NCBI GenBank assembly: GCA_029378245.1
Contig: JARKIF010000094.1
Span: forward strand, 1 to 64,000
Source: Roridomyces roridus
Taxonomy: Eukaryota; Basidiomycota; Agaricomycetes; Agaricales; Mycenaceae
DNA: 64,000 nucleotides
Direction of reading: 5' to 3'
Shown here: in pieces, positions 11,248 through 22,011 of the stretch
How the letters are laid out: every line of letters starts with the position of its first letter
Numbering within the stretch: position 1 is the first letter of the stretch
Notes under the pieces: model-generated
Database searches by the model: none
Seen by the model: the letters and a program-made list of their open reading frames with translations, nothing else
What the model was told of the DNA's origin: nothing
Translations under genes and position numbers: made by a program

Positions 11248-11285
11248 GCTCTACGGGAGGCGCGTCAGCGCGCGCCTCGTTAGAG
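11248..11285. other. GC-rich hairpin in intergenic DNA
   Basis: GAGGCGCG and CGCGCCTC form a perfect 8-bp stem around a short loop, with flanking CTCTA/TAGAG able to extend it. It lies between the HMG-box gene start and the end of the Mediator subunit gene. Possible promoter element; function not shown. Confidence 0.3.
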
Positions 11286-11427
11286 CCGTCGTAGCTGCAC
11301 TAAGAGAGGAAAGAGCCTAATATCCATTATAGCCACCTTTTCCCAGGCGAAATATACCAGCATCACATTCACCTGAGAAAATAATCAGTTGTCGTAGTTA
11401 ATGGAGAAAAAAACCACACACACCCAT

Positions 11428-12237
11428 TCACGACATGGAAATGTCGCCCGACGGCTCGACGAGTTCACCCTCCACGACCTCTTCGTCGTCCTCATCGCTA
11501 TCTCCCTCTTCCGCGCTCTCCATCCCTACATCTTCACCGTCCGCGCCTGCTTGATTCGGCATGCCGAGTCTCGGGTCCCACGATAGCTCTTCAGGCTCCT
11601 CGACTTCGACCTCGACTCGCTGCCGCAGCTCAAACTTATCCCGCAACATCGCGACGGCCCGGACGGCGCGCTCGACGCGTTGATCGTGGGCGGCACGGAT
11701 CGAGTCACACTCTCGCAATACATCCTCGTATTCTGGCTTGCGCGGCACTACACCAGCTGTTGGTGGAGGTGGCAGTACGGCGCCCATGACACCGAGCATG
11801 CCCCGCGTGGCCATGTGCTCAGCCAGCCTGCGCACCGTGTCATTCTCCATGCGAAGCACGTCGGTCGTTTGTTGGTTTCGCAGCAAGGGGATGACTTCGT
11901 TGTCCAGCTGGGTGTCGGGCATGCCTACAGAAGGTTGTAGAGCGAGGGATTCATAGGGATTTGTGGCTGTAGGTCGGGAGAGTTGGGGAACGCCGTTCGA
12001 GTCAAAGGTCACGGTGGTGGGCTGCACGGGGGCGACAAGGGCGGTAGAGAAGTTTTGTGTCTGTGAGAGAAGGATATTGTACTTGGAGAGAATGTCGGGC
12101 CAAGGGGGCATGTAATTTTGATTGCCAGCCTCAATTGTGCGCTGGAGCGCGTATATTGATTCGATGATCTGGTTGGCTTTGAATCTCAGAGACTCGAGCT
12201 GGTCGACGGGCAGTGGAGACGGTTCAAAGGAAGCCAT
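11428..12237 (-). CDS. MED8: Mediator of RNA polymerase II transcription subunit 8
   Basis: Subunit of the Mediator head module, acting in the nucleus to link activators to RNA polymerase II. One uninterrupted 269-residue frame. The N-terminal signature LESLRFKANQIIESIYALQR, then WPDILSKYNILLSQTQNF, is the conserved Med8 helix pair. A central segment with VIPLLRNQQTTDVL and predicted coiled coil (ECDSIRAAHDQRVERAVRAV) follows. The C-terminus is strongly acidic (EEGDSDEDDEEVVEGELVEP). Length is in the range of fungal Med8. Start at 12237 is the only Met before the signature. It lies head-to-tail behind the HMG-box gene with a spacer of about 300 bp. Confidence 0.9.
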   Translation of the reverse strand: MASFEPSPLPVDQLESLRFKANQIIESIYALQRTIEAGNQNYMPPWPDILSKYNILLSQTQNFSTALVAPVQPTTVTFDSNGVPQLSRPTATNPYESLALQPSVGMPDTQLDNEVIPLLRNQQTTDVLRMENDTVRRLAEHMATRGMLGVMGAVLPPPPTAGVVPRKPEYEDVLRECDSIRAAHDQRVERAVRAVAMLRDKFELRQRVEVEVEEPEELSWDPRLGMPNQAGADGEDVGMESAEEGDSDEDDEEVVEGELVEPSGDISMS

Positions 12238-13085
12238 GGTAGTGTTGAGTTGTGTTTACGACTCGGATCACCATTGCCGTGAATGCGGCTTACTTAGCGC
12301 GTTCAACGACCTCCCTTGCTAGAAAGACTTTCTCACTGCCCCAACTACTCCCAGAGTCACTATCCCGCATTCCGGCTCACTTATGGACCACATTGATTCA
12401 GGGTTCCATACCAACATTTTCAAGAGGGCATTTCACAATGGTGCATCCTATCTTCCGCTTGCCTCTGACCGTTACTCTCTAGGCTTCAACGTTCCTCGGC
12501 CATTTCGACGATGGACGACGGAACACGGCAGCCACCCGGAACACGGCAGCCACCGAAATGCGGCGGAACCTTCAAGGTAGCGAACACAGAAGAACGACTT
12601 GCGCTGGAATTGAAGACGTTCAAGAGCTCTACGAAACCCTTGCCTTCTGCATCTGGCCCTTTCTTCTCTCAAAAGAAATATGAAGCAACCTGCGATGGGT
12701 CACGACCGGATGGACTGGGGAACAGAACGCCGATGGAGGCAAGGGATGATAGGGAGGGACTGGAGACGGAGAACCTTGGCGCGTGGAGATATCTGGTTCA
12801 CTGTGCCTGGATAAGACTGGAAGGAGCTTGGGAAGGAATCCTCTTTTTAATCAGCCGCTCGAAGTCTGTCAATTGTAGAGGTGGGCCTAAAAGCTCCGCG
12901 GTCCTTGCGCTCCATGGCGTTTTTATTCGGGTTTGAACATGGGGCGGCCTGTCAGACGTAAAAGAAGACCGAAATGGCAAACGCGATTCCGGATATGGAC
13001 ACGCATCACTGGCGCGTCACGGCAGTATAAAGCGTGAAATCGACGCGATTCTGCTCTCATTCAGCAACCACCACCTTCTCTTACA
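12238..13085. other. Intergenic region upstream of the PriA-like gene
   Basis: Holds the divergent promoters of MED8 and the secreted protein. A plus-strand frame at 12511-12936 has no recognisable domain. An 18-bp unit (GGAACACGGCAGCCACCS) is present twice in tandem at 12520-12555. Confidence 0.45.
13026..13031 (+). promoter_or_regulatory. TATA box of the PriA-like secreted protein gene
   Basis: TATAAA in the context GGCAGTATAAAGCGTG, 55 bp before the ATG at 13086, a spacing compatible with a short 5' leader. Confidence 0.55.
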
Positions 13086-15257
13086 ATGCTTCTCGCACCC
13101 ACTCTCCTTGTATCGTCCCTCGCGGGCTTCCTCCTCCCTCAAGTCAACGCCGCCCACTCCCATTCCTCGCCCACTCGCACCCATGCCTCCCGTCTCCCCA
13201 GTCACGACCTCTTAGACCTCTGCATTGACATCCCCAAGCTCGCCCTGGACCTATTGGATGATGTGCTGGGTGTCGATCTGAATTTGTGCCTCTGCGTTCA
13301 CGTACGTGTTCTTTCCCTTATCGCCAGCCTCGCTCAATCTCGCCCAGAACCTCGACATCTATCTCAACACCTCGGTCAACGTCACGCTCCAGAACAACGC
13401 CCTCGCCAACGTTAATGCATGTAAGTCATCCACATCTCATCTCGTCCTTTCATCTACTGACCGTCCTGCTTAGTGGTAAGCCTGCCGAGGTCCTTTGTGT
13501 CCCTCGCTCACGTTCTCGTAGCTTGGCCAGGCTGGCGCTGGTAAATGCACGCCTCTCCCCGAAAACGCCCATCGTCTCGCCTGCAACCCTCGTGACCCGT
13601 GCAAGTACGCGTGTAACACTGGTTACTTCGAATGCGGCAACAAATGCGTTTCTACCGTGAGCCGACTCGTTTGACGCGCATATATCCACATCTGACACGC
13701 GTATAGTCTGCTCTTTGCCCGTCAGCCCGCCCCCGCTCGCTCAAATCGCGTTCCCAGATCATCAACACCATGGCGGAGGCTCAGGCATACTGCAAGAGTC
13801 TCGGCGGCGGTCGTACGACGGTTTGTGGTATCGAGAACGGCGGTCCCAACGCCTTTGAATGCGTGAATGTGCAGAATGATTTGGAAAGCTGTGCGTCCGC
13901 TATCTCTTTTTCATCTCGCTCGTGGCTTACAACTCTTTCAGGCGGTGGCTGCATCGTCGACCCTCCCTTCTTCCCCAAGTCCACGCTCCTTCCCACCGGT
14001 CGTAACTGTGGTGCCATTCCCAACGCCGTCAACGCGAGCTGCGAGAAGAGCAAGTGCAAGGTTCAATACCGCAGCGATATCACCAAGCGGATGCACAAGG
14101 CGTCGCTTCTCAACTTGGACCTCTCGGATGACGAGTCCCTCCCCGCCACCAACAGCTCCCATCCTATGCTTAGCCCAGCCGCAGCTGGGTCGATGTTGAA
14201 CGTGTTGAAGGCGACCAATTCCGCGGCTTCTTCGCCTGTCCCCGACAATGTCAACCTCGATGACGTCCTGGCCAGCATCGGTGCTTTGGTTTCGTCCAGC
14301 CCTGACCAAATGGGCTCTTCGGCTACCTCTGCCCTGCACTCGACGGCCAAAGCGCAGATAGCTTTGACCGAGTGTGGATGCGGCGATGAGCTTCTTTCGA
14401 GCCTCGATGCTCTCTCGCAGGCGCTCCTCGATTTGCTCGGCCAGTGCTCTGGTTCCAGCAGCGCTCCTGGTTCCAGTTCTGCTCCCACCGTTCCTGGACC
14501 AGACCCTTCCTCGTGCCAACTCAAGGTCAACCTCGATCCGTTGTTGTGCGGTTTGGGCACGGTCAATCTCGACTCGTCCCTTCTCTGCGCCTTGGGCAGC
14601 ATCACGGACGCGGCGCAGCAGCTCGTCAATAGTCTCGGACTCGGTCCAGATGCGGTTAGCTGCTCGTCGTCGGGCGCTGCGAGCACCACATCCGATCCAG
14701 CCAGCACTGCTTCCTCCCACCCCGCAGTTCCCCCGTCGGTGCTCTCTGGCATCTCAATCGTCGTAACCCTCGGCAGTCAAGCTAGCTCGGACGCAGGGAA
14801 CGTGGCGTCGTCCAATGCATGCAGCGGCGACCCAGATCTGCTCTCCAGTCTTGCCTCGCTTACCAACAGCCTCGTCGATGGCCTCGGATTGGGTGGCCTT
14901 CTTCTAGTGAACAAGCGTCAGCTCGGTCTTAGCTCGCTGTTGAACGGGCTCGGACTCGATGGACTCGATGGTCTTCTGGGTGGGTCAGACAACCTTACCG
15001 ACGACCTCGATCTCGATGGTCTGTCGGGTCTAGTCCAAAGCACCCTCTTGCTGCTCGGATCGGCGAGCTCGTCGTGTGCCAACAGCCCGGAGGCGTCTTC
15101 GCTCTCGTCGACTCTCAACAGCCTCGGCCCTGCGCTCAACAGCCTCACGGATGGTCTGGGCCAGTGTGGCTGCCAGAAGAACCCGGCCGTCACCAACGCC
15201 TTTGCCAAAGCCGCCAGCGCACCCGCCAAGCGTCGCGGCCTCGTTAATGTTCTCTGA
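13086..15257 (+). CDS. Secreted cysteine-rich protein, PriA-like N-terminal region
   Basis: Predicted extracellular protein. A signal peptide (MLLAPTLLVSSLAGFLLPQVNA) is followed by several small exons separated by 50-70-nt introns: about 13086-13301, 13348-13420 and on to 13769. The cysteine region includes CTPLPENAHRLACNP, CKYACNTGYFECGNKC, and then FECVNVQNDLESCGGC followed by GRNCGAIPNAVNASC. This order resembles PriA, a Lentinula protein linked to fruit-body primordium formation. The C-terminal 380 residues form a repetitive Leu/Ser/Gly/Asp-rich region with widely spaced cysteines (GLGLDGLDGLLGG, DDLDLDGLSGLVQ), unlike PriA itself. It ends with a basic AKRRGLVNVL. The long amphipathic tail suggests a surface or cell-wall role, which is inference. 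Exact splicing around 13470-13520 (a possible microexon) is uncertain. Confidence 0.7.
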
Positions 15258-15426
15258 TTTCTTTTCTTTTCTTTCGACGCATTCTCTCGCTTTCGGTCTC
15301 TTCTACTTACGATACTTAATAATTTGTGTTCCGTCGGTAATCCTTCCTCTTCACCCTGTACTCCCTTTTTCTCTGTATCTTTCCTCCTGGCGGAGCACTT
15401 TTTGTAGAATAATTGTAGAACTAGAA

Positions 15427-15524
15427 TCAATGAATAGACAAGCTGTTGATCCGCCGTAGGTAGGGGCTGAGCGCCAGCGAGCGCCCCTGCCGAAGGCAGG
15501 ATCATTAAGCTTGTCAATGAATAG
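15427..15524. other. Structured intergenic element with nested stem-loops
   Basis: TCAATGAATAG occurs as a direct repeat at both edges (15427-15437 and 15514-15524). Inside it, GACAAGCT (15437-15444) pairs with AGCTTGTC (15508-15515), and the GATC at 15448 lies opposite a second GATC. The core offers AGGGGC with GCCCCT, or alternatively the perfect hairpin CCTGCC-GAA-GGCAGG (15486-15500). The spacing is compact and the region lies between two plus-strand genes. It could be a structured 3' UTR, a small RNA or a tiny mobile remnant. Confidence 0.4.
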
Positions 15525-15551
15525 AATTGTCTGCCTCGCCTCGCCCACGTG

Positions 15552-17240
15552 ATGCTCTCAATGGATTCCACCTACTCTGCACTATCTTCTCTCGGGGCAC
15601 CGGTGACGCTCAACGAATTTACGCAAATATACAAGAGCCCTCTTGCGGAGATTCTCGACTTTCTCGGGGAGCATCTCGTTGGAAGGCGGGGTGCTGCGAC
15701 GGCAAGGTCCCAGATTCTCTCGTGGGTGCTCATTCCACCAGATACGACGCGTTTTTACCCAGATCAAGGTTGCAGTTAACGTCAAATCTCAAGCAACCGC
15801 GTACAGATGCAGATCGAGCGGTGGCACGGCTGGGAAGTGCAAGCAAGGCCTGCGAAGTGTACGGTGGGGAGTTGGATGAAAGGTTGACCAAGTCTGAAGC
15901 GACTCGTGCGCTTTTCGTTCTGTTCACTCTTACCGTTGTTGAATGACTTTTTCAGAAGCAAAATTGGACAGTCTTGGACGGGAGTTGGCCCGCAAGAAGA
16001 GGGTGCTACTCTTACTTGGCGTGATTGAAGCAAAGGAGCGCGTCCGGATTGGGAGAGTTGAGGAGCTGGCGAGGAGGATTGCGAGTGAGGAGTGAGTGAG
16101 ATCGAGTAAGTGAGGAGACACGCTAACGAATCGCAGATCGACTGTCCGGCGCGTGGCTCTGGAACCCAAAGGCGTGAAGCAGCTTGTACTACCCGCCCCA
16201 AGGGTCTCAAACGTCAAGGACTGTTTGGCGGTGAGCGGGTTCATCTAATCGTTTGGCGGAACTGAGTGAACGTTAGACTCTTCACAGTTTATCGACACGA
16301 AAAATTCCTCCAGAGGATGAGGCGACGCGTCGTTTACGTGCAGTGGTCACTCGGAGGTTTGACGATGCAGATGTCGAGCGAATAATGTGACTTGCAAGTT
16401 CTTTCTCTTCGAGTAAGGCTGACTGGACCCTCAGGAATCAATGCGTATCTTTCGCCCGAGGAAAATCATCTCCGCGTCGAGACTCGCTAGAGGCCAGGAT
16501 GAAATCGAATGTACGACGATACTCTGTTCTACCTCCTACTCACAATCTTATAGGAGGAGAAAGCCCGCGAACTACAAACACTGGTAGACCTTTCGACTAT
16601 GCTACAACGACTTTGCGAGTCGTATGTCGCGTCGGTAAAGCTTCCTTCTACTATTATTTCCGCTCGCTCATCAGTTTTCGGTAGCGCAAGGAATTTGTAC
16701 AAAGTATCTCGCCTGCGTTGGGACAGTCGCTGCGAGAAAACACTTGTTCAGCCAAGGGTTATATGGATGTTCTCCGAGCAGCTATCGTAACGCCTGGTAC
16801 AGAAACTACGGAAGAATCTTTCCCGATTCTGATAGCGCAGCTGTGTCGGATGCACGGGAGTGTGGTGCGTTTCAAATCGACTGTATTCTTCAGGCTCATT
16901 CGTGCTGGTAGCCCGTGCGCGCGATTCTCAACGAGGTCGAGCACGTAATTAAACGATGTATGCTTTCTCCCTGTCCCGACTGTCTGGCGCCCGCTGACCG
17001 CGCCCTAAAGCACATCGGAGGTACAGCGTCACAGCCATTGGCCAGCGGCTCCCGCAGCCAGTAGCCGTGAGCAAGAACCCGATAGGTGGGGATCGAAGCA
17101 GTGCACACGAGAGAAGCACGGCGGTTCTTTCGCGCAAGGCGGATAAGGCTGTCAAGGGGCGTTTGCTGGCGGACGAAGTCGAAGCAGTGTTGCGAGACAG
17201 TCGGCGTGTTGTTGGAATTGGTGAGCGGAATAAAGATTGA
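15552..17240 (+). CDS. Coiled-coil protein of unknown function, copy A
   Basis: I do not recognise the family. Start at 15552 or the next Met at 15561 (MDSTYSALSSLG). At least eight short exons with good borders can be read. The first carries LAEILDFLGEHLVGRRGA. The next holds TDADRAVARLGSASKACEVY. A charged helical exon reads LARKKRVLLLLGVIEAKERV, then RVEELARRIASEE. Later exons read RKIPPEDEATRRLRAVVTRR, then EEKARELQTLVDLSTMLQRL, then RKEFVQSISPALGQSLRE. The C-terminus is IGQRLPQPVAVSKN, then KADKAVKGRLLADEVEAVLR and a final GIGERNKD. The overall picture is a coiled-coil scaffold such as a spindle or kinetochore component; that is only a guess. Its stop is just 17 nt from the stop of the convergent adenylating enzyme. 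A close inverted copy of its 3' part lies at 63398-64000. Confidence 0.6.
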
Positions 17241-17257
17241 ATCGTCTATGTACATCA

Positions 17258-19777
17258 TTATAGTCGTGCATGGATACCCTTGGTGTCCTGCGAAATCTGG
17301 TCCCTCAACAATCGACGCAAGATCTTGCCGCTCGGGTTGCGCGGGATGGCTGAGATGAATTGTATTCCGCCTGTGAGCCATTTGTGCTTTGATTTCGCCG
17401 AGGCGACGTGTTTGAAGATGTCCTCGCGAAGCTGTTTCTCGAGCCTTCCATCCCGTTTCCCCTTCAAGGGCGCGGCGACCTCTGGTTTGAGGACGATAAA
17501 CGCCATGGGAAGTTCACCAGAGTAATCGTCTGGGACGCCGATCACTGCTGCGTCGGCGATCTTTGGGTGGATAAGGAGGTGGCCCTCCAGCTCGGCGGGG
17601 GGTACTTGAAAGCCTTTCACCTTGATCAACTCCTGAGGACCGATGAGCGTGAAAACCGTAAGAGGAGCGTCAATGTACCTTGAGACGCTCAACGACGAAA
17701 ATGTCCCCGTCTTTGAAGTAAACCTGGTCGCCTGTCTTGAGCCATCTAGAAACAGTCAGTTATGTGTCTCATGAATGGACCGTAGCATACCCGTCAATGA
17801 AAGTCTCTCGCGTTGCTTCTTCATTCCCATAATACCCTAACGCCACTTGACCGCCTTTGATGTAGAGTTCTCCCGTTTCGGTCTCGGTGGCGAGCGTGCC
17901 ATCGGGTTTCACCACTTTCGCGAGCGTACCCGGTAAGAGTTGTCCTGCGCTGCCCAATGTCCCGATTTTTTGGCTGAGGGGGAACTAGTTGGTCTTTAGC
18001 CATAGTAATGCGGTCAATAATGAGACCTGTAGGTGCTACTTGCAATTGAAGTTGCTCCGCATGTTTCGGTCAGTCCGTACCCTTGACCGAGATGGATGTT
18101 GGGCAATATTTGAAGCAATTCTTGGGTCAGAGATGCGCTCAATGGCGCTGCGGCAACCAGGCACATGCGGATGCTTGAGAGATCGTAATTCTTGACTATC
18201 GGTTCCTGAATAATGGATTAGTCCTGCGGTGATTTTTGCAACCGGGTGTGAACCTTGCAAAGGAGCACGACTTGCGGGGGTACGAGGCTAGAAAGCACAT
18301 GAGGATTTGGAGAGGTTCACACGAACAGACTCACGTCAAGTGGGTAATCCGGTATTTTTCAATGCTCGCCAGGAACTTCTCAAAATTGAATTTCGGTGTC
18401 AGGACCAAAGTGAGCTGAGAACTGTCAATGGCCGTCAAACTGAGGGACATGATATGTACTCCTGCGTAGAGCATAAAATGAAGCTGGATGATTTGACTTG
18501 AGATGACCCGTCCACACGACGGGAAGGAAACGTACGTTGCAGAGTAGACCATAAATATGGAACCTGGAGATATGATACAGAGGAAGAATTGGATACAGAG
18601 GAAGAACTGTACAGAGGAAGAACTGGCGATGCATGGTCAGCAGAAGGCAGCAAACATGGTTCGGAACTCACATCCATAGCAGATATCCCCTGGCCTGAAT
18701 CTCCGTTCTTCCAGAGGTGCGTAGGGCTCATTGAGGCGACTAGAGGTCGCCATTTGGATTACGATGCTTATGACGTTGTAGTGAGATATCATAACAGCCT
18801 GCAAACGAGAGTCAGGCAAAGGAAAAGTTGGGCGAAAGAAAAGACCTTTTGAGTCCCTGTCGTTCCCGAGGAAGGAGCCAAGAAGGCGATTGTGTTTTTC
18901 GCTTCGCCGGCTGCCAGTATTCGCTCATTGAATCGAGGCAATGAATCTGCTCCCTGGATGAGAGCGTCAAGGTTTTTCAAACCGTGTGGGCCGGGGCTGG
19001 AAGATCCGATGCCGTCGATTAAGATGATGCGACTTGGATGAAGGCCGACAAGACCGGCTGCTGGGAGAACCGAAGCAAGACATTCGCTGTGGACGAATAT
19101 TATTGAAGGCCTCGCAATCCGTAGTTGATGTGCTGAAGAGTTGATCAGACACGGTCTACACAGACACTATTCACAAACTAATTTCGTCCGCAGTCAGCAT
19201 GGGTCCCAAGGTCCTGTGAAGAGTTTGGATCGCTAGCCAGAGGTATTCGGATCGCCGCATACGCAACAATTCCTCCCAGACGATGTGTCGCCCATGCACA
19301 CGGGCCATAGTCTGGTCCAGGTGGGGATATGCATGAGCCTATTCATCCTTACGATACGGACGGTAGGCGGCGTACCAATGTGATTCGGGCTAATTATTGT
19401 CACTGTCGGCATGAGCGTCAACGGTGCTCGGGTAGACAGTTTGGATCTGACCTATTTCACCGTGGCCTGACGAGGGCTCAAGTGCTGCCTCGGTAAAGGA
19501 AAAATGGGTCTACCTAATTTCCAATAGAAGTTCATGGCGGTGGCAATCTTTCCAGCGCGAGTGCGTAGCTGAAGCAAAACAAAACTTCAGACTCCTGCAG
19601 TACTGACTCGTGAAACATCCATACCTCTTCGAGGTACACTCTCTGGCCACTGTCATCGTCGATGAGACAAGGAGTACTGGCGGAACGCTGGGCACGCGTA
19701 ACATGATTGCCCAGACCGTCCAGAAGAAATTGGGCAACACTCAAGTTGTCCGGCGGAGGGACGAGAGAGTCGGGCAT
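17258..19777 (-). CDS. Acyl-CoA synthetase, 4-coumarate-CoA-ligase-like (ANL superfamily), PTS1-type end
   Basis: Adenylate-forming enzyme that activates a carboxylic acid with ATP and joins it to CoA. Start at 19777 gives MPDSLVPPPDNLSVAQFLLD. Ordered motifs are spread over about ten exons: SPNHIDYGPCAWATHRLGGI; GPMLTADEI, then HQLRIARPSIIFVHSECLA; the phosphate-binding loop SSGTTGTQKAVMISHYN; VLPLFHIYGL; GQGYGLTETCGAT; GELYIKGGQVALGYYGN; TGDQVYFKDGD; ELIKVKGFQVPPAELE; and the catalytic-lysine motif NPSGKILRRLLRD. All core motifs are readable, so the gene appears intact. The last three residues are ARL, a type-1 peroxisomal signal, implying a peroxisomal matrix enzyme, perhaps for fatty or phenylpropanoid acids. 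The substrate cannot be read from sequence. The intron at 18564-18612 contains a tandem copy of its own donor site. Confidence 0.88.
18574..18625 (-). repeat. Short tandem repeat duplicating a 5' splice site
   Basis: On the minus strand the unit TTCTTCCTCTGTA occurs three times at 16- and 18-nt spacing. The first copy spans the end of the exon encoding VLPL and its donor CT|GTACAG. The other two lie inside the 49-nt intron and repeat a GT donor (GTATCC, GTATCA). Confidence 0.7.
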
Positions 19778-20241
19778 GGAAAAGCAAAGCGGCGATATAA
19801 CCTGGGAGTGCTGGACTTTTTAAACAAACTCGGGCGGCCCACGGCAACTGCCCGGCGGGGTTTTGCGGGAATGATTGATATGAGCTTAGGCGAGTCGTTG
19901 GAGTGAGGCTCATGATATCCGCGGTCGAGAGTGGATGAGGCCAGAGAGGATGGAAACTCAAAAAGTATTTTGCACATTGTGTCAGATGAAGCAGAGAGTT
20001 ATCGACGGCACCGGAGAGCAGATAGAAAAGCTCGAAGAAGGTTTCCCGGGGTCGCCGGTCTTAGACTAAATGGAGATGGCGCATCAGGTTTGCAGTGAAG
20101 CGCGTCACCAGACATGCAAAAGCCGTGATGTTGTTGAAGGTTGTGGACAATCGGATTTGAACAAGACAACCGAATGAATGCAAGGATCATACAACTCTAC
20201 AAGGTCAAGGCCCCAGATTCTAGTGTGCTTCGAGTCGGTAG
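19778..20241. other. Intergenic between adenylating enzyme and desaturase
   Basis: Presumed 5' region of the adenylating enzyme and 3' region of the desaturase, both on the minus strand. Short frames here have no family match. Confidence 0.5.
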
Positions 20242-22011
20242 TTACTTGGGAACATCGTCTTCGTGGCGTGCGACGTAAAGAACCTGCGAGGGAGGGACAG
20301 TTTGACTGGGAGGACATCCGCCGCCCATGAGGACTCCGACACGCATCATGGACATCAACTTGCCATGGCCCGTCAGAACAGCTTGACAGGAAGATAACGA
20401 GCTCACGTTATGGGCAGCGTTCGAATGCCGATATACGCCTCCGAAGAAGGAAGCAGTCATGTCCTTTCCCGAGTGCATCGTGAGATGACTTGTACCACCA
20501 GGATGCTGATCCACAAAGTCGGAAACATCGTGGATGAAACCAGATACAAGAATCAACGGCCGTTTCTGGGACTCTTCCTGGACTACACTAGTCGAAAGAA
20601 TGCAAATTGAATCTTGAGATGACTCACAGTCTTCCCACGTGACCACGGGCAGATCTTTAGGAGGCCAGACAAGAGAGTCCTGAATCCGTTTCAGATGCTT
20701 GAGCTTCATCGTCAATGCCCCCTTTGCGATTTCATTTCCGGGGAATGTCCTTAGATTCGTGGCTAGTCCTAGGTGTTTACAGAGTGCAATAAACCACTTT
20801 GTTGGGTCATACTGCGCGACATGCTCAGCACTTTCGAAATGAAGCAAAAACGGTGCGCACCTGGTACCACAGATAACCGTTCCGGAAGTCCTGCGGGTAC
20901 TGGTGGTGAAAGTTGTGGTAGCCTTCTCCCATCGTCAAGATCGCTATTGAAATTGAGATGATTCGATAATCTTTAGCTGCACACTCACCGGAGAGGAAAT
21001 GATCGCGGGGACTCAGGACATCGTCGTATGGGGATGAGCCAAAATAATGGGCTATCGAGTTGATGCAAAAGGTGCACTATATCCTCTCAGCCAGAACCGC
21101 CAATTAGAAGAAATATGACTGACGTGGTGGGCGATGGTCAACCTCAGCGCCGCGGAGAAACAAAAGCCACCCTAGCTCCAGTGTCAACATTTGATGAAAA
21201 ATGATGGCGATGCTCACCCAAAGGTCGTGCCACAGTGCGGGTATGAGCGCAGGTATAGCGTAGCCGAAAAGAGCCGCAAGGGGAAAATAGTGACGATGAG
21301 TCCACTGAACGAGTGGGTCTCTCTTGAGGTCTGAGATGTCCACAGGGCCGGAACGAAGCTTGGACTTGAAAAGAATCCAGCCAATATGGGTCCAAACGCT
21401 TGGAGAGTAATAAGATTGCCGATCTTATGAAGGCCAGGGCAACTTACAGTCCGCGCTTCGAGAGGAGCTGATATGAGCGAGTGCAGACAGGATTAGAAGG
21501 GCTGGCCGCTGACCGATGAGTTGTATGGATCTTTGTCCGTGTCGGTCCTAGTCATCTTGTTAATTAATAGCAGGTACACAGGGCGAAGCGCACCCACCAT
21601 CTGTGGTGCGAGCGGTGTCCACGAGCCCACCAGTAACAGGAGCCTTGTACCGAGCTGGTCCCCCCGAGCATTAGGAAAAGCTGAAGGGGGGAGGACGCAT
21701 TGTAAGATCGATGAGACCTGAGCCGCAGGAAGTTAGTTATCTTAAAGCATAATAGACCGTATTCTGAGACCATAAGCGGTGGAAGCCCGCTGTGATGCCT
21801 GGAGAACGTAAATTCGAGTATTGTAGCTGCAAAAAGTTGGCGCACCTATCATGGAGAAGAGATAGTATGCGATCGCAAACAGGATGGTTCTCCGGTCGAA
21901 TGGGATGAACAAGATGCCATAGAGAGCAATGAGAGGGGTTAAAGTAAGAACGGCGACGTTAAACCAGCGAACTCCTTCGATAGGAGGAAAGTTGAGCGAT
22001 GCATTCGCCAT
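20242..22011 (-). CDS. OLE1: Delta-9 acyl-CoA desaturase with C-terminal cytochrome b5
   Basis: ER membrane enzyme that introduces the first double bond into stearoyl- and palmitoyl-CoA. Start at 22011 (MANASLNFPPIEGVRWFN) is followed by hydrophobic helices such as ALYGILFIPFDRRTILFAIA. The three di-iron histidine boxes are present across exons: ITAGFHRLWSHRSYN, then WARGHRSHHR, then GEGYHNFHHQYPQDFRNG. FRNGYLWYQYDPTKWFI continues to the catalytic domain end. The C-terminal cytochrome b5 carries the haem-ligand motif VDQHPGGTSHL and ends at PSQVLYVARHEDDVPK. Domain order matches yeast Ole1. A short variable stretch precedes the b5 domain. About ten exons. No frame break noticed. Confidence 0.9.

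Noticed and set aside
12511..12936. 141-codon open frame on the plus strand
   Set aside because: Starts inside an 18-bp tandem duplication and has no recognisable family sequence.
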